In this document: in pieces, positions 17,869-25,154 of the stretch
Numbering within the stretch: position 1 is the first letter of the stretch
How the letters are laid out: every line of letters starts with the position of its first letter
Assembly (NCBI RefSeq): GCF_026341825.1
Contig: NZ_JAPENY010000003.1
Span: 2,356,001-2,420,000 of the forward strand
Source of the DNA: Streptomyces sp. NBC_00620
GTDB lineage: Bacteria; Actinomycetota; Actinomycetes; Streptomycetales; Streptomycetaceae
Reading direction: 5' to 3'
DNA: 64,000 nucleotides
The notes under the pieces: model-generated
The model's database searches: none
Told to the model about the DNA's origin: nothing
Seen by the model: only the letters and a program-made list of their open reading frames with translations
Made by a program: the position numbers and the translations under genes

Positions 17869-17934
17869 GCGGCGCGGTGCTACGGGATGCAGCAAGCCCC
17901 GAGGGGGCATCGGACGCCGGGGAGCGTGGCCGGC

Positions 17935-18852
17935 CTACGGCGTGTAGCGGGCGTCACTGCCGTACAGCTCCCTGGTGAACGCGGAGACATCAGCGCTGCG
18001 ATTGGCGCCGTCGAGGTTGTACGTCAGATAGACGCCGTACCCCTCACTGACCGTGCGGCGGGCGAGGCTGGCGGCCGTGCTCTGCGAGGTCCCGCCGATC
18101 TGGACGGCCGCCGGCGACAGCTTCGACTTGGGCAGTGCGATGCCGGGGACCTGCCAGGTGCCGTAGTACGGGTTCCAGGCGTAGTCGAACTTGGACGTGA
18201 TGTCGACGCCGCCGTAGGACAGGCGCGACGCGGAGGGTCCGATGTTGTAGAGGCTGATGATCTTGCCCGGCATGTTGGCGCGCAGTGCCGACACCAGGTA
18301 CACGAACGAGCTGGCGTTGGGCTGGCCGGTGCCGTTGTTGCCGTACTCGGCGTACTCGTCGTCGAAGTCGATGCCGTCGAGGCCGTACTTGGCCACGGTG
18401 TCCGACAGTTGTTTCGCGAACGTCGAAGCCGCTTGCTGGGACGGGAAGTTGGCGAAGCCCGCGCCCTGGTGGTTGCCGAGCACCGAGAGGACGACCTTGA
18501 TGCCCTTCTGCTGCAACGGCCGTATCTGCGTGGCGGCGTTGTCGAGGACGCGTTGCACGTTCTCGTTGAAGTACAGGGTCGCGGCCTTCGTGCTCGTGTT
18601 GTAGTTGATGTTCGCGGCGAAGATCACGGCGACGTCGAAGACGTTGCCGCCGCCGTTGCTGAGGGTGTACTTGCCGACGTTCAGCATGCTGTTGTTGTTC
18701 ACCTCGACGTACGCCACCGAGGTCGGTCCTTGTTTCGCGGCAGCGGGTGCCGCTGCCGCGCCGGTCGTGGCGGTCGCGCCGAAGGCGAGGGCCATGACGG
18801 CCGAGAGCGCGAGCGCGGCCGTCCGTACTCTGCTCCGTATCGGAGTGAACAT
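17935..18852 (-). CDS. Endo-beta-N-acetylglucosaminidase, Endo H-like (GH18)
   Basis: A 305-residue secreted glycosidase that cuts the chitobiose core of high-mannose N-glycans. The start at ATG 18852 (MFTPIRSRVRTAAL) matches the known Endo H beginning; an in-frame ATG at 18870 lacks a better ribosome site. A signal peptide (about 1-35) precedes SVAYVEVNNNSMLNVGKYTL. The GH18 motif is Asp159, Asp162, Asp164 and Glu166 in LDGIDFDDEYAEYG, with Glu166 the acid. SLYNIGPSASRLSYGGVD and WNPYYGTWQVPGIALPK also agree closely. Length is that of the family. It presumably releases glycans from fungal or plant glycoproteins outside the cell. Confidence 0.95.
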   Translation of the reverse strand: MFTPIRSRVRTAALALSAVMALAFGATATTGAAAAPAAAKQGPTSVAYVEVNNNSMLNVGKYTLSNGGGNVFDVAVIFAANINYNTSTKAATLYFNENVQRVLDNAATQIRPLQQKGIKVVLSVLGNHQGAGFANFPSQQAASTFAKQLSDTVAKYGLDGIDFDDEYAEYGNNGTGQPNASSFVYLVSALRANMPGKIISLYNIGPSASRLSYGGVDITSKFDYAWNPYYGTWQVPGIALPKSKLSPAAVQIGGTSQSTAASLARRTVSEGYGVYLTYNLDGANRSADVSAFTRELYGSDARYTP

Positions 18853-19088
18853 CGTCGATCGGTCTCCCATCGCATGGAGCGGCGCCCGACCTGTTCGCGA
18901 GCACCGAGTGAGCCCCCCGATCTTTCCGTTCCCGTGACCGAATCCCCAGAACCATGCGAGAACTCTTCACGACTCCCAAGTACGTCGCGTCGCAACTCTG
19001 AATCCGGGCAAGGGAGTTACTGGAACGCTACGCCGGCGCGGACGAACCAGGCATGCACGCCGCGGATCCGCAGCACTGGAGCAAGTGG

Positions 19089-19760
19089 TCAGCGGCGGGG
19101 TAGCACGCCCAGGAGGGTCGCGGTCAGGGCCAGCTTCAAGGAGTCCTTCAGCTCCAAGTGGAAGCGGGCCAGGTCGGGTTCGGCCCGGTAGGCCGCCTGC
19201 AGGCTGGGCGGGGGTGTGCTGTACGCCGACAGCGCGCCGGCCATGACCACGGTTTGCAGGCTGAACAGTGTCGCGTTCTCGCCCAGCTCCGGCAGGTACT
19301 TCTGGATCAGGGCGCTCATGGTTGTCAGGCGGTCAAGGGAGGCGCGCTTGTAGCGTGCTACGACCTCGACGGAGACGTTGTGTTCCAGGACGCTGCCCTG
19401 TGCGCCGAAGAGGTCGCACAGCACCACTCGGCCGGAGAGTGAGCGGCTGAGGACCTCGGCCACCGCTGCCGCCCGCTCGGCCATGGGCAGATCTTCGTCG
19501 ACGCCGGCGGCCAGCTCGCCCGCCAGTTCCGTCAGCCACTCCTGCAGGAAGCGGTCCAGCAGTTCCAGCAGCACCGCCTCGCGGGACTCGAAGTAGCGCA
19601 GCACGTTCGGCTTCGCCAGGCCTACCCGGCGGCTGAGCTCGTTCAGGGTGACCGCGGCCACAGGCATCTCGTCGAGCATCGCCGACGCCCCGTCGAGGAT
19701 CGCCCGTCGGCGGATCTCCCGCTGCTCTTCGGTTCGCGCCCGCTGGAAAGTCACGATCAC
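19089..19760 (-). CDS. TetR-family repressor
   Basis: A 223-residue regulator. The N-terminal HTH (about 17-65) has AVTLNELSRRVGLAKPNVLRYFESREAVLLEL. The C-terminal ligand domain has many hydrophobic helices. GTG at 19760 or the second GTG two codons on could start it; no ribosome site stands out, so the message may be leaderless. It is divergent from an SDR gene, and three GTACC-type palindromes lie between them. It therefore probably represses both genes. Confidence 0.9.
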   Translation of the reverse strand: MIVTFQRARTEEQREIRRRAILDGASAMLDEMPVAAVTLNELSRRVGLAKPNVLRYFESREAVLLELLDRFLQEWLTELAGELAAGVDEDLPMAERAAAVAEVLSRSLSGRVVLCDLFGAQGSVLEHNVSVEVVARYKRASLDRLTTMSALIQKYLPELGENATLFSLQTVVMAGALSAYSTPPPSLQAAYRAEPDLARFHLELKDSLKLALTATLLGVLPRR

Positions 19761-19771
19761 CAGCCTAACTT

Positions 19772-19844
19772 ACGTACCTGCGGTACGTTGACAACGTACC
19801 GAAAGTACTTTAACGTCGCCAACACAAGATACCTTCGGTACGTT
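19772..19844. promoter_or_regulatory. Triple TetR operator between tetR and SDR genes
   Basis: Three related palindromes: ACGTACCTGCGGTACGTT (19772-19789), AACGTACCGAAAGTACTTT (19793-19811) and ATACCTTCGGTACGTT (19829-19844). All share TACC-N3/4-GTAC arms. The spacing covers the whole divergent promoter region, so cooperative repression is plausible. Confidence 0.6.
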
Positions 19845-19863
19845 AGACAGTCGGGAGCCTGAC

Positions 19864-20811
19864 ATGAACGAGAAGTGGACGACGGCGAATATTCCGGACC
19901 AGCGCGGGCGGGTGGCCGTGGTGACCGGAGCCAACACCGGACTGGGGTACGAGACCGCCAAGGCGCTCGCCGAGCGCGGGGCGTCCGTGGTGCTCGCCGT
20001 GCGCAACGTCGAGAAGGGCGAGCAGGCCGCGGCCCGCATGACCGGCGACGTGACCGTGCAGGCGCTGGACCTGACCTCGCTCGACTCCGTCCGGACCGCG
20101 GCGGCGGCGCTGCGATCCCGGCTCGACCGGATCGACCTGCTGATCAACAACGCCGGCGTGATGTACACCCCGAAGCAGACCACCCGAGACGGCTTCGAGA
20201 TGCAGTTCGGCACCAACCACCTCGGCCACTTCGCGCTCACCGGGCTGCTGCTGGACCTGATGCTGCCGGTGCCCGGCTCGCGCGTGGTGACGGTCAGCAG
20301 CACCGGCCACCGCATCCGGGCCGCGATCCACTTCGACGACCTGCAGTGGGAGCGGTCGTACAGCCGGGTCGCCGCCTATGGTCAGTCCAAGCTGGCCAAC
20401 CTGATGTTCACGTACGAGCTGCAGCGCCGGCTCGCCACGCACGGCACCACCGTCGCGTTGGCCGCGCACCCCGGCATCTCCAGCACCGAGCTCGCCCGCA
20501 ACACCCCCGCGGCCCTCCGGCTTCCGCTCACCTGGCTCGCGCCGCTGATCACCCAAACGCCGGCCATGGGCGCGCTGCCGACCCTGCGCGCCGCCACCGA
20601 CCCCGCCGCGCTCGGCGGCCAGTACTACGGCCCCGGCGGACGCAACGAGATCAAGGGCCACCCCCGGCTGGTCACCTCCAGCCCGCAGTCGTACGAGGCA
20701 GCCCTCCAGCAGCGACTGTGGGCCGCCTCCGAAGACCTCACCGGGGTGAAGTTCCCCGTCGTTCAGTCCAAGCAGAACTCGGCTCCCTCCGGATCGGCCA
20801 CCACGATGTAG
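19864..20811 (+). CDS. Short-chain dehydrogenase/reductase (retinol-dehydrogenase-like)
   Basis: A 315-residue NAD(P)-dependent oxidoreductase. VVTGANTGLGYETAKAL binds cofactor, LLINNAGVM and NHLGHFALTGLLL are family marks, Ser in VSSTGHRI and the pair YGQSK are catalytic. GGGAG precedes ATG 19864. The protein ends normally around LTGVKFPV, then runs on for about 19 residues (QSKQNSAPSG...) antisense to a glyoxalase-like remnant, so the native stop was probably lost in a rearrangement. Controlled by the divergent TetR, so an inducible detoxification role is likely. The substrate is unknown. Confidence 0.9.
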   Translation: MNEKWTTANIPDQRGRVAVVTGANTGLGYETAKALAERGASVVLAVRNVEKGEQAAARMTGDVTVQALDLTSLDSVRTAAAALRSRLDRIDLLINNAGVMYTPKQTTRDGFEMQFGTNHLGHFALTGLLLDLMLPVPGSRVVTVSSTGHRIRAAIHFDDLQWERSYSRVAAYGQSKLANLMFTYELQRRLATHGTTVALAAHPGISSTELARNTPAALRLPLTWLAPLITQTPAMGALPTLRAATDPAALGGQYYGPGGRNEIKGHPRLVTSSPQSYEAALQQRLWAASEDLTGVKFPVVQSKQNSAPSGSATTM

Positions 20812-20945
20812 CTTGCACCGGCGGGAGGCGCTGGCTCGTCGCGGCGCGGGCCGGGTGCGGCGCGTACGTCCAGGCGCAGGCGGTTGTTGGCAGTCCTGCC
20901 CTCGGATACCTGCTGAAAGAAGATCCCAGGACGTACGCCCTCGGG
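20763..20945 (-). pseudogene. Remnant of a VOC/glyoxalase-like protein
   Basis: A minus-strand frame reads VRPGIFFQQVSEGRT, NNRLRLDVRAAPG, then YIVVADPEGAEFCLD and stop. These are the third-strand and last-strand signatures of VOC proteins, but the roughly 30 residues between them are missing, and nothing upstream resembles the first half. The end overlaps the extended SDR tail on the other strand. It is a truncated, internally deleted copy without a start site. Confidence 0.65.
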
Positions 20946-20966
20946 GCCGCCCGAGCAGCCTGCATT

Positions 20967-20987
20967 GAGGTGATACGCCGTCACCTC
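20967..20987. terminator. Small hairpin in the SDR-polyamine gene gap
   Basis: GAGGTGA, a seven-base loop, then TCACCTC: a perfect 7-bp stem between convergent genes. It is weaker than the other hairpins here. Apart from it and the VOC remnant, nothing further is seen in 20,812-21,072. Confidence 0.4.
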
Positions 20988-21072
20988 TGAGAAGCAGCAG
21001 CGATCTTGGTGCCGACTATCCCTCTTTGGTGCCAACTGAAAATCCTGGTCACAACAGGCGAGCCCGCCCGCA

Positions 21073-22263
21073 CTACAGCCCCGCGATCGCGTTCCACCGC
21101 TTCGCGAACTCCGTACGTTCCGTGGACTTGATGTCGCGGGCGATCGCGAGCCGCTTGCGCATCGCGGTGTCCGGGAAGATCAGCGGGTCCTCGGCGAGGG
21201 CGGCGGTGTCCTCGTCCTTGGAAGAGGCGAGGATGTCCTGGGCGGCGGGGACGGGGCAGACGTAGTTGACCCAGGCGGCCAGTTCGGCGGCCACCTCCGG
21301 CTGGTAGTAGTAGTCGACGAGCTTCTCCGCGTTGGCCTTGTGGCGGGCCAGGTTGGGGATCATCAGAGACTCGGCCCAGAGTTCGGCGCCCTCTTCGGGG
21401 ACGACGAACTGGATGTCGGGGTCGTCGGCCTGGAGCTGGATCACGTCGCCGGAGTACGCCTGACAGGCCAGGACGTCACCGCTGGAGAGGTCCTTGATGT
21501 AGTCGTTGCCGGTGAAGCGGCGGATCTGGCCGCTGTGCACGTACTTCTCGACCTGGTCGCAGACCTCGTGAAAGTCGTCCGCCGTCCACTTGGTGATGTC
21601 GACGCCGTTGCCCTGCATCAGCAGCGCGAACGCCTCGTCCAGGCCGGAGAGCAGCGTGACCCGCCCCTTGAGGTCGTCCGCCCACAGGTCGGAGACGTGG
21701 CTGATCTCGCGGCCGACCTTGCGGCGGTTGTACGCGATGCCGGTGATCCCCGACTGCCACGGCACGCTGGACTTGCGCCCGGGGTCGAAGGCGGGCGAAC
21801 GCAGCAGCGGGTCAAGGTACTTGGTGACGTTCGGCTGCTTGGCCCGGTCCATCTCCTGGACCCAGCCGAGGCGGACGAACCGCGCGCACATCCAGTCACT
21901 GATGACGATCAGGTCGCGGCCGGTCTGCTGGTGGTTCATCAGCGACGGGCTGATCTTGCCGAAGAACTCGTCGTTGTCGTTGATCTCCTCGATGTAGTCG
22001 ACCGAGATCCCGGTGCTCTTCTCGAAGGCGTCCAGCGTGGGCCGCTTCGTGGTGTCCTCGTCGTCGGTGTCGATGTAGAGCGGCCAGTTCGCCCAGGTCA
22101 GCCGCTTGTCGCTGGCAGAGAGATCGGCACCGGCCCGGTCACCCGGAGACACGTACGCGGCGGGCACCCCGCACCCCGCCAGGGCGCCCAGCGCCGCCCC
22201 ACCGCCCACGGCACGCAACAGGGACCGGCGGGACAAGGACGAGGTCTTCCGATTCGCTGGCAC
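21073..22263 (-). CDS. Polyamine ABC transporter substrate-binding lipoprotein (PotD-like)
   Basis: A 396-residue periplasmic-binding-type protein for spermidine or putrescine. GTG 22263 is chosen because it places a twin-arginine-like SRRSLLRAVGGGAALGALAGC signal with a lipobox at the N-terminus; codons upstream read as non-protein. The mature part shows LTWANWPLYID, GISVDYIEEINDNDEFFGKI, DLIVISDWM, PWQSGITGIAYN and ACQAYSGDVIQL, the PotD pattern. No permease or ATPase gene is adjacent in this window, so the rest of the transporter must lie elsewhere. Its neighbours (aminobutyraldehyde dehydrogenase, class III aminotransferase) support a polyamine ligand. Confidence 0.88.
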   Translation of the reverse strand: MPANRKTSSLSRRSLLRAVGGGAALGALAGCGVPAAYVSPGDRAGADLSASDKRLTWANWPLYIDTDDEDTTKRPTLDAFEKSTGISVDYIEEINDNDEFFGKISPSLMNHQQTGRDLIVISDWMCARFVRLGWVQEMDRAKQPNVTKYLDPLLRSPAFDPGRKSSVPWQSGITGIAYNRRKVGREISHVSDLWADDLKGRVTLLSGLDEAFALLMQGNGVDITKWTADDFHEVCDQVEKYVHSGQIRRFTGNDYIKDLSSGDVLACQAYSGDVIQLQADDPDIQFVVPEEGAELWAESLMIPNLARHKANAEKLVDYYYQPEVAAELAAWVNYVCPVPAAQDILASSKDEDTAALAEDPLIFPDTAMRKRLAIARDIKSTERTEFAKRWNAIAGL

Positions 22264-22413
22264 CCGAGCAGCATGCCGCCGCCGGCACGACCGGGACAAT
22301 GGACGCTGCGTCGAGCACTCGCGCACCGACCCGACACCCTGTCGATCACTTCGTACGGTGTTGCACAGCCGACGCGGCTGCGTCACTCGGCCCGCACGCC
22401 TCCGCTGCGTCAC

Positions 22414-23718
22414 TCAGCCCCTTCGGCGTTCCACAGCCACCTCGGCAAGGCCCGAGGACCCGCTGGTAGCGGGCGGTGGCCAAGCGGACACACTCGGCGG
22501 AAACCCGACCCGCACGCTCAGCCCTCCCTCGGCGCGCGGCCACGCCTCGACCGTGCCACCGTGCGCGGTGGCGACCGCCTCGACGATGGACAGGCCGAGG
22601 CCCAGGCCGTCGCGCTTGCGCACACGCTCGGCGCCGAGGCGGCGGAACGGCTGGAAGAGCCAGGCCACTTGGTCCGGCGGGATCACCGGACCACTGTTGG
22701 CGATCCGCAGGACGGGTCGCCCGCCGTCCATCCCGGTCCAGAGGCGGACCCAACTCTCCTCGCCCTCCGGGTGGTTGTGCCGTACGGCGTTGTCGGCGAG
22801 GTTGACCACGAGGCGCTCGATCAGCTGCGGATCCCCGAGCACGGGCGCGGGGGCGAGCTCGGCCACCACTCGCGGCCCGCCCTCCGGCACCCGTGCCCGG
22901 ACGATCACCGCCAGATCCACGAACTCCCGCCGCTGGAGCCCCCGTTGACTGCGCGCGAGCGTCAGTAGCGCGTCGATCAGCCGCTCCTGTTCCTGCCCCG
23001 CGGCCCGCACCCGCAGACACGCGGCACGCAGGCTCTCCACGGACGCGTCCGGATCGGCGAGCGCGACATCCACGATCGCCTGCTGAAGGGTGAGCGGAGT
23101 GCGCAGCTCGTGCGAGGCATTGGCGACGAACTGCTTCTGCGCCTCGAACGCGCCCTCCACACGGCCCAGTACGGCGTCGAAGGTGTCGGCCATGGCTTTC
23201 AGCTCGTCGTCGGGGCCGGGCGCGGCGAGCCGCTCGTGCAGGTTGTCGGCCGAGATGCGGCGGGCGGCGGTCGTCATCGTACGGAGCGGCGCGAGCACCC
23301 GACCGGCCATCAGCCATCCCAGGGCCACGGAGACCACGGTCATCACCCCGAGCGCGACCCCCGACTCGACGAGGAACTGGTGCAGTTGCTCGGCACGCAA
23401 CAGCGAGAGGCGCTCCGCGACGTACGCGGCGACCTTCGGCGGGCCGGCGGGGCCCGCGGGCTCACCGACCTCGTCCAGCGACGGCTGTCCGGACGCGCTC
23501 CCGGCGAGCGACGGCTCGGTGGTGGCCACGAGTACGTAGGTGAAGGCCAGCAGGGCCGCGCCGGCCACCGCGAACAGCGCGCTGTAGAGCAGGGTGAGCC
23601 GCCACCGGATGCTGCGCGGCCCGCGCAGGCCACCGGAGAACACGGAACGCACCCGGCCGGGAATCCCGCCGACAGTCGCTCGCACTCGGTCGGGAATCCC
23701 GCCGGCAGTCACCTTCAT
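22414..23718 (-). CDS. Sensor histidine kinase (second two-component system)
   Basis: A 434-residue kinase overlapping its regulator by ATGA. The N-terminus holds a repeated GGIPxRVR unit before TM1 (about 39-65), a short outer loop rich in Pro/Gly (66-118), TM2 (about 119-143), HAMP (about 138-195), HisKA with His203 in ANASHELRTPLTLQQAIVD, then a HATPase with VVNLADNAVRHN, LRIANSGP and GLGLGLSIVEA. The short outer loop suggests sensing within the membrane or by a partner. The secreted protein gene divergent from the regulator is the likely target. It lies between PotD-like and aldehyde dehydrogenase genes without evident metabolic link. Confidence 0.92.
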   Translation of the reverse strand: MKVTAGGIPDRVRATVGGIPGRVRSVFSGGLRGPRSIRWRLTLLYSALFAVAGAALLAFTYVLVATTEPSLAGSASGQPSLDEVGEPAGPAGPPKVAAYVAERLSLLRAEQLHQFLVESGVALGVMTVVSVALGWLMAGRVLAPLRTMTTAARRISADNLHERLAAPGPDDELKAMADTFDAVLGRVEGAFEAQKQFVANASHELRTPLTLQQAIVDVALADPDASVESLRAACLRVRAAGQEQERLIDALLTLARSQRGLQRREFVDLAVIVRARVPEGGPRVVAELAPAPVLGDPQLIERLVVNLADNAVRHNHPEGEESWVRLWTGMDGGRPVLRIANSGPVIPPDQVAWLFQPFRRLGAERVRKRDGLGLGLSIVEAVATAHGGTVEAWPRAEGGLSVRVGFPPSVSAWPPPATSGSSGLAEVAVERRRG

Positions 23719-24371
23719 CGGATCCGGTACCCCGCCCGCTCGACCGTCTCGATGACCCCCGGCTCCCCCAGCTTCCGCCGCAGCCGGCTCACCGTGACCT
23801 TCACGGTCTGGCTGAACGGATCGGCCGCCTCGTCCCAGGCCCGCTCCAGGAGTTCCTCCGTCGAGACGACGGCTCCCTGGGCGCTCAGCAGCATCTCCAG
23901 CACGGCGAACTCCTTCGGACTGAGCGCGAGTCCCGTGCCGCCGCGAGTCGCCTGCCGCCGCGCCGGGTCGAGCCGCAGTTCGCCGCGGATCAGGACCGGC
24001 GGCAGCGCGGGCTGCGCACGGCGCGCCAATGCCCGTATGCGCGCCACGAGTTCGGTGAACGCGAACGGCTTGGGAAGGTAGTCGTCGGCCCCGAGGCCGA
24101 GGCCCGCCACCCGGTCGGCGACCGTTCCTGCCGCCGTCAGCATCAGCACCCGCGCCCGACTGCCCTCCTCCGCCAGCGTCCTGCACACCTGGTCGCCGTG
24201 GATGCCGGGCAGGTCGCGGTCGAGTACGACGACGTCGTAGCCGTTGACCTGGGCGCGCTCCAGCGCCGTAGGACCGTCGAACGCGAGGTCGACCGCCATC
24301 CCCTCGCGGCGCAGGCCCCCGGCGACGGTCTCGGCGAGTTCTTCGTGGTCCTCGACCACCAGCACACGCAT
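23715..24371 (-). CDS. OmpR-family response regulator (second system)
   Basis: A 218-residue regulator. The receiver has MRVLVVEDHEELAE, Asp51 in VVVLDRDLPG and Lys in YLPKPFAFTEL. The winged helix has ALSPKEFAVLEMLL and VKVTVSRLRRKLGE, ending ERAGYRIR. It is first in the pair; the kinase start overlaps its stop. The 124-bp gap to the divergent secreted-protein gene has an inverted GGTTAC/GTAACC pair (about 24,395-24,434) that could be its site, with low certainty. Confidence 0.92.
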   Translation of the reverse strand: MRVLVVEDHEELAETVAGGLRREGMAVDLAFDGPTALERAQVNGYDVVVLDRDLPGIHGDQVCRTLAEEGSRARVLMLTAAGTVADRVAGLGLGADDYLPKPFAFTELVARIRALARRAQPALPPVLIRGELRLDPARRQATRGGTGLALSPKEFAVLEMLLSAQGAVVSTEELLERAWDEAADPFSQTVKVTVSRLRRKLGEPGVIETVERAGYRIR

Positions 24372-24495
24372 GCGGTCAGTGTGGCCGTCGGCCGGTTACA
24401 GGGCGATAAGCCCGGCCGTTCCCGTGCCGTAACCGCCGCTGCGGTGAGCTGAGTTCAGACCGCATCAGCCGTCCACCGGAAGGACCGACACCTCC

Positions 24496-25038
24496 ATGCG
24501 CACCCTGCTGCCCATCCGGCACCGATACGCCTTCGTCGCCTGCGCCCTGCTGTCCGCCGCCGCACTCGGCACCGTCACCGCGTCGGCGGCCACGGCGACC
24601 GGCCCCCATCAGACACAGACCACCCCCGGGCACCCGAAGCACGTCAAGCCCGGCACCGCTCCCGAGGGAGTCGGCCTCGGCGTGGCCTACACACCGACCG
24701 GGAACGCACCCGACGACGTCAACGACGCCAACCCGAAGTTCGCCGCGTGCATGAAGGAACAGGGACAGAAGTACTTCCCGGACTTCCACGCGTCCAAGGA
24801 CGAGCGGGGCAAAGTCCGCCTGAACGTGAGGATGCTCGCCGGCAAGGGCTTCGACCCGACCTCGGACGCCTACGAGGACGCCCTCAAGGCCTGCGCACCG
24901 ATCCTGAAGAAGGCCGGCCTGTCCTTCACCGACGCACCGGCCCTGCCGCCGCTGCCCGGGAAGCCGGGCAAGGTCGAGGGCGGCGCCCCGTCCCTGCGCA
25001 CGGAACCCGAGAGCCTCACCGGCGCACAGACCACCTGA
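24496..25038 (+). CDS. Small secreted protein with FAxCM motif
   Basis: A 180-residue exported protein with signal peptide (1-32, ending ASA-AT). A His/Thr/Pro-rich linker leads to NPKFAACMKEQGQKYFPDF, RLNVRMLAGKGFDP and ALKACAPILKKAGLSF. This FxxCM-x3-G-FPDP pattern with a later AC pair is common in small actinobacterial secreted proteins next to two-component systems and efflux genes; its biochemical role is not established. The two cysteines probably form a disulfide. GGAAGGA precedes the ATG. It is divergent from the response regulator, so a regulated output or accessory sensor is likely. Confidence 0.75.
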   Translation: MRTLLPIRHRYAFVACALLSAAALGTVTASAATATGPHQTQTTPGHPKHVKPGTAPEGVGLGVAYTPTGNAPDDVNDANPKFAACMKEQGQKYFPDFHASKDERGKVRLNVRMLAGKGFDPTSDAYEDALKACAPILKKAGLSFTDAPALPPLPGKPGKVEGGAPSLRTEPESLTGAQTT

Positions 25039-25058
25039 CCATCGCGGAGGGGGAAAAC

Positions 25059-25096
25059 CGCGGCCCCGGACGGATCAACTCCCGTCCGGGGCCGCG
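25059..25096. terminator. Strong terminator after the secreted-protein gene
   Basis: CGCGGCCCCGGACGG, an eight-base loop, then CCGTCCGGGGCCGCG: a perfect 15-bp stem followed by TGTTTCAT. The T-rich tail on the plus strand favours the secreted-protein transcript; it also serves the convergent dehydrogenase gene. Confidence 0.85.
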
Positions 25097-25104
25097 TGTT
25101 TCAT

Positions 25105-25154
25105 GCCGTACGAACGCCGTACGGGTTACGCCGTACGAACGCCCAACGGGCTAC
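25105..25154. repeat. Two tandem 25-bp repeats
   Basis: Units 25105-25129 and 25130-25154 both begin GCCGTACGAACGC and agree at 22 of 25 positions. The second overlaps the stop codon of the dehydrogenase gene, so the duplication has grown from its 3' end. Confidence 0.7.

Noticed and set aside
17688..17934. tRNA or other structured RNA gene
   Set aside because: The stems do not form a cloverleaf and no CCA end or conserved T-loop is present.
20890..20990. GYLLKEDP as a response-regulator fragment
   Set aside because: The likeness covers only eight residues, and the opposite strand carries a better VOC match.
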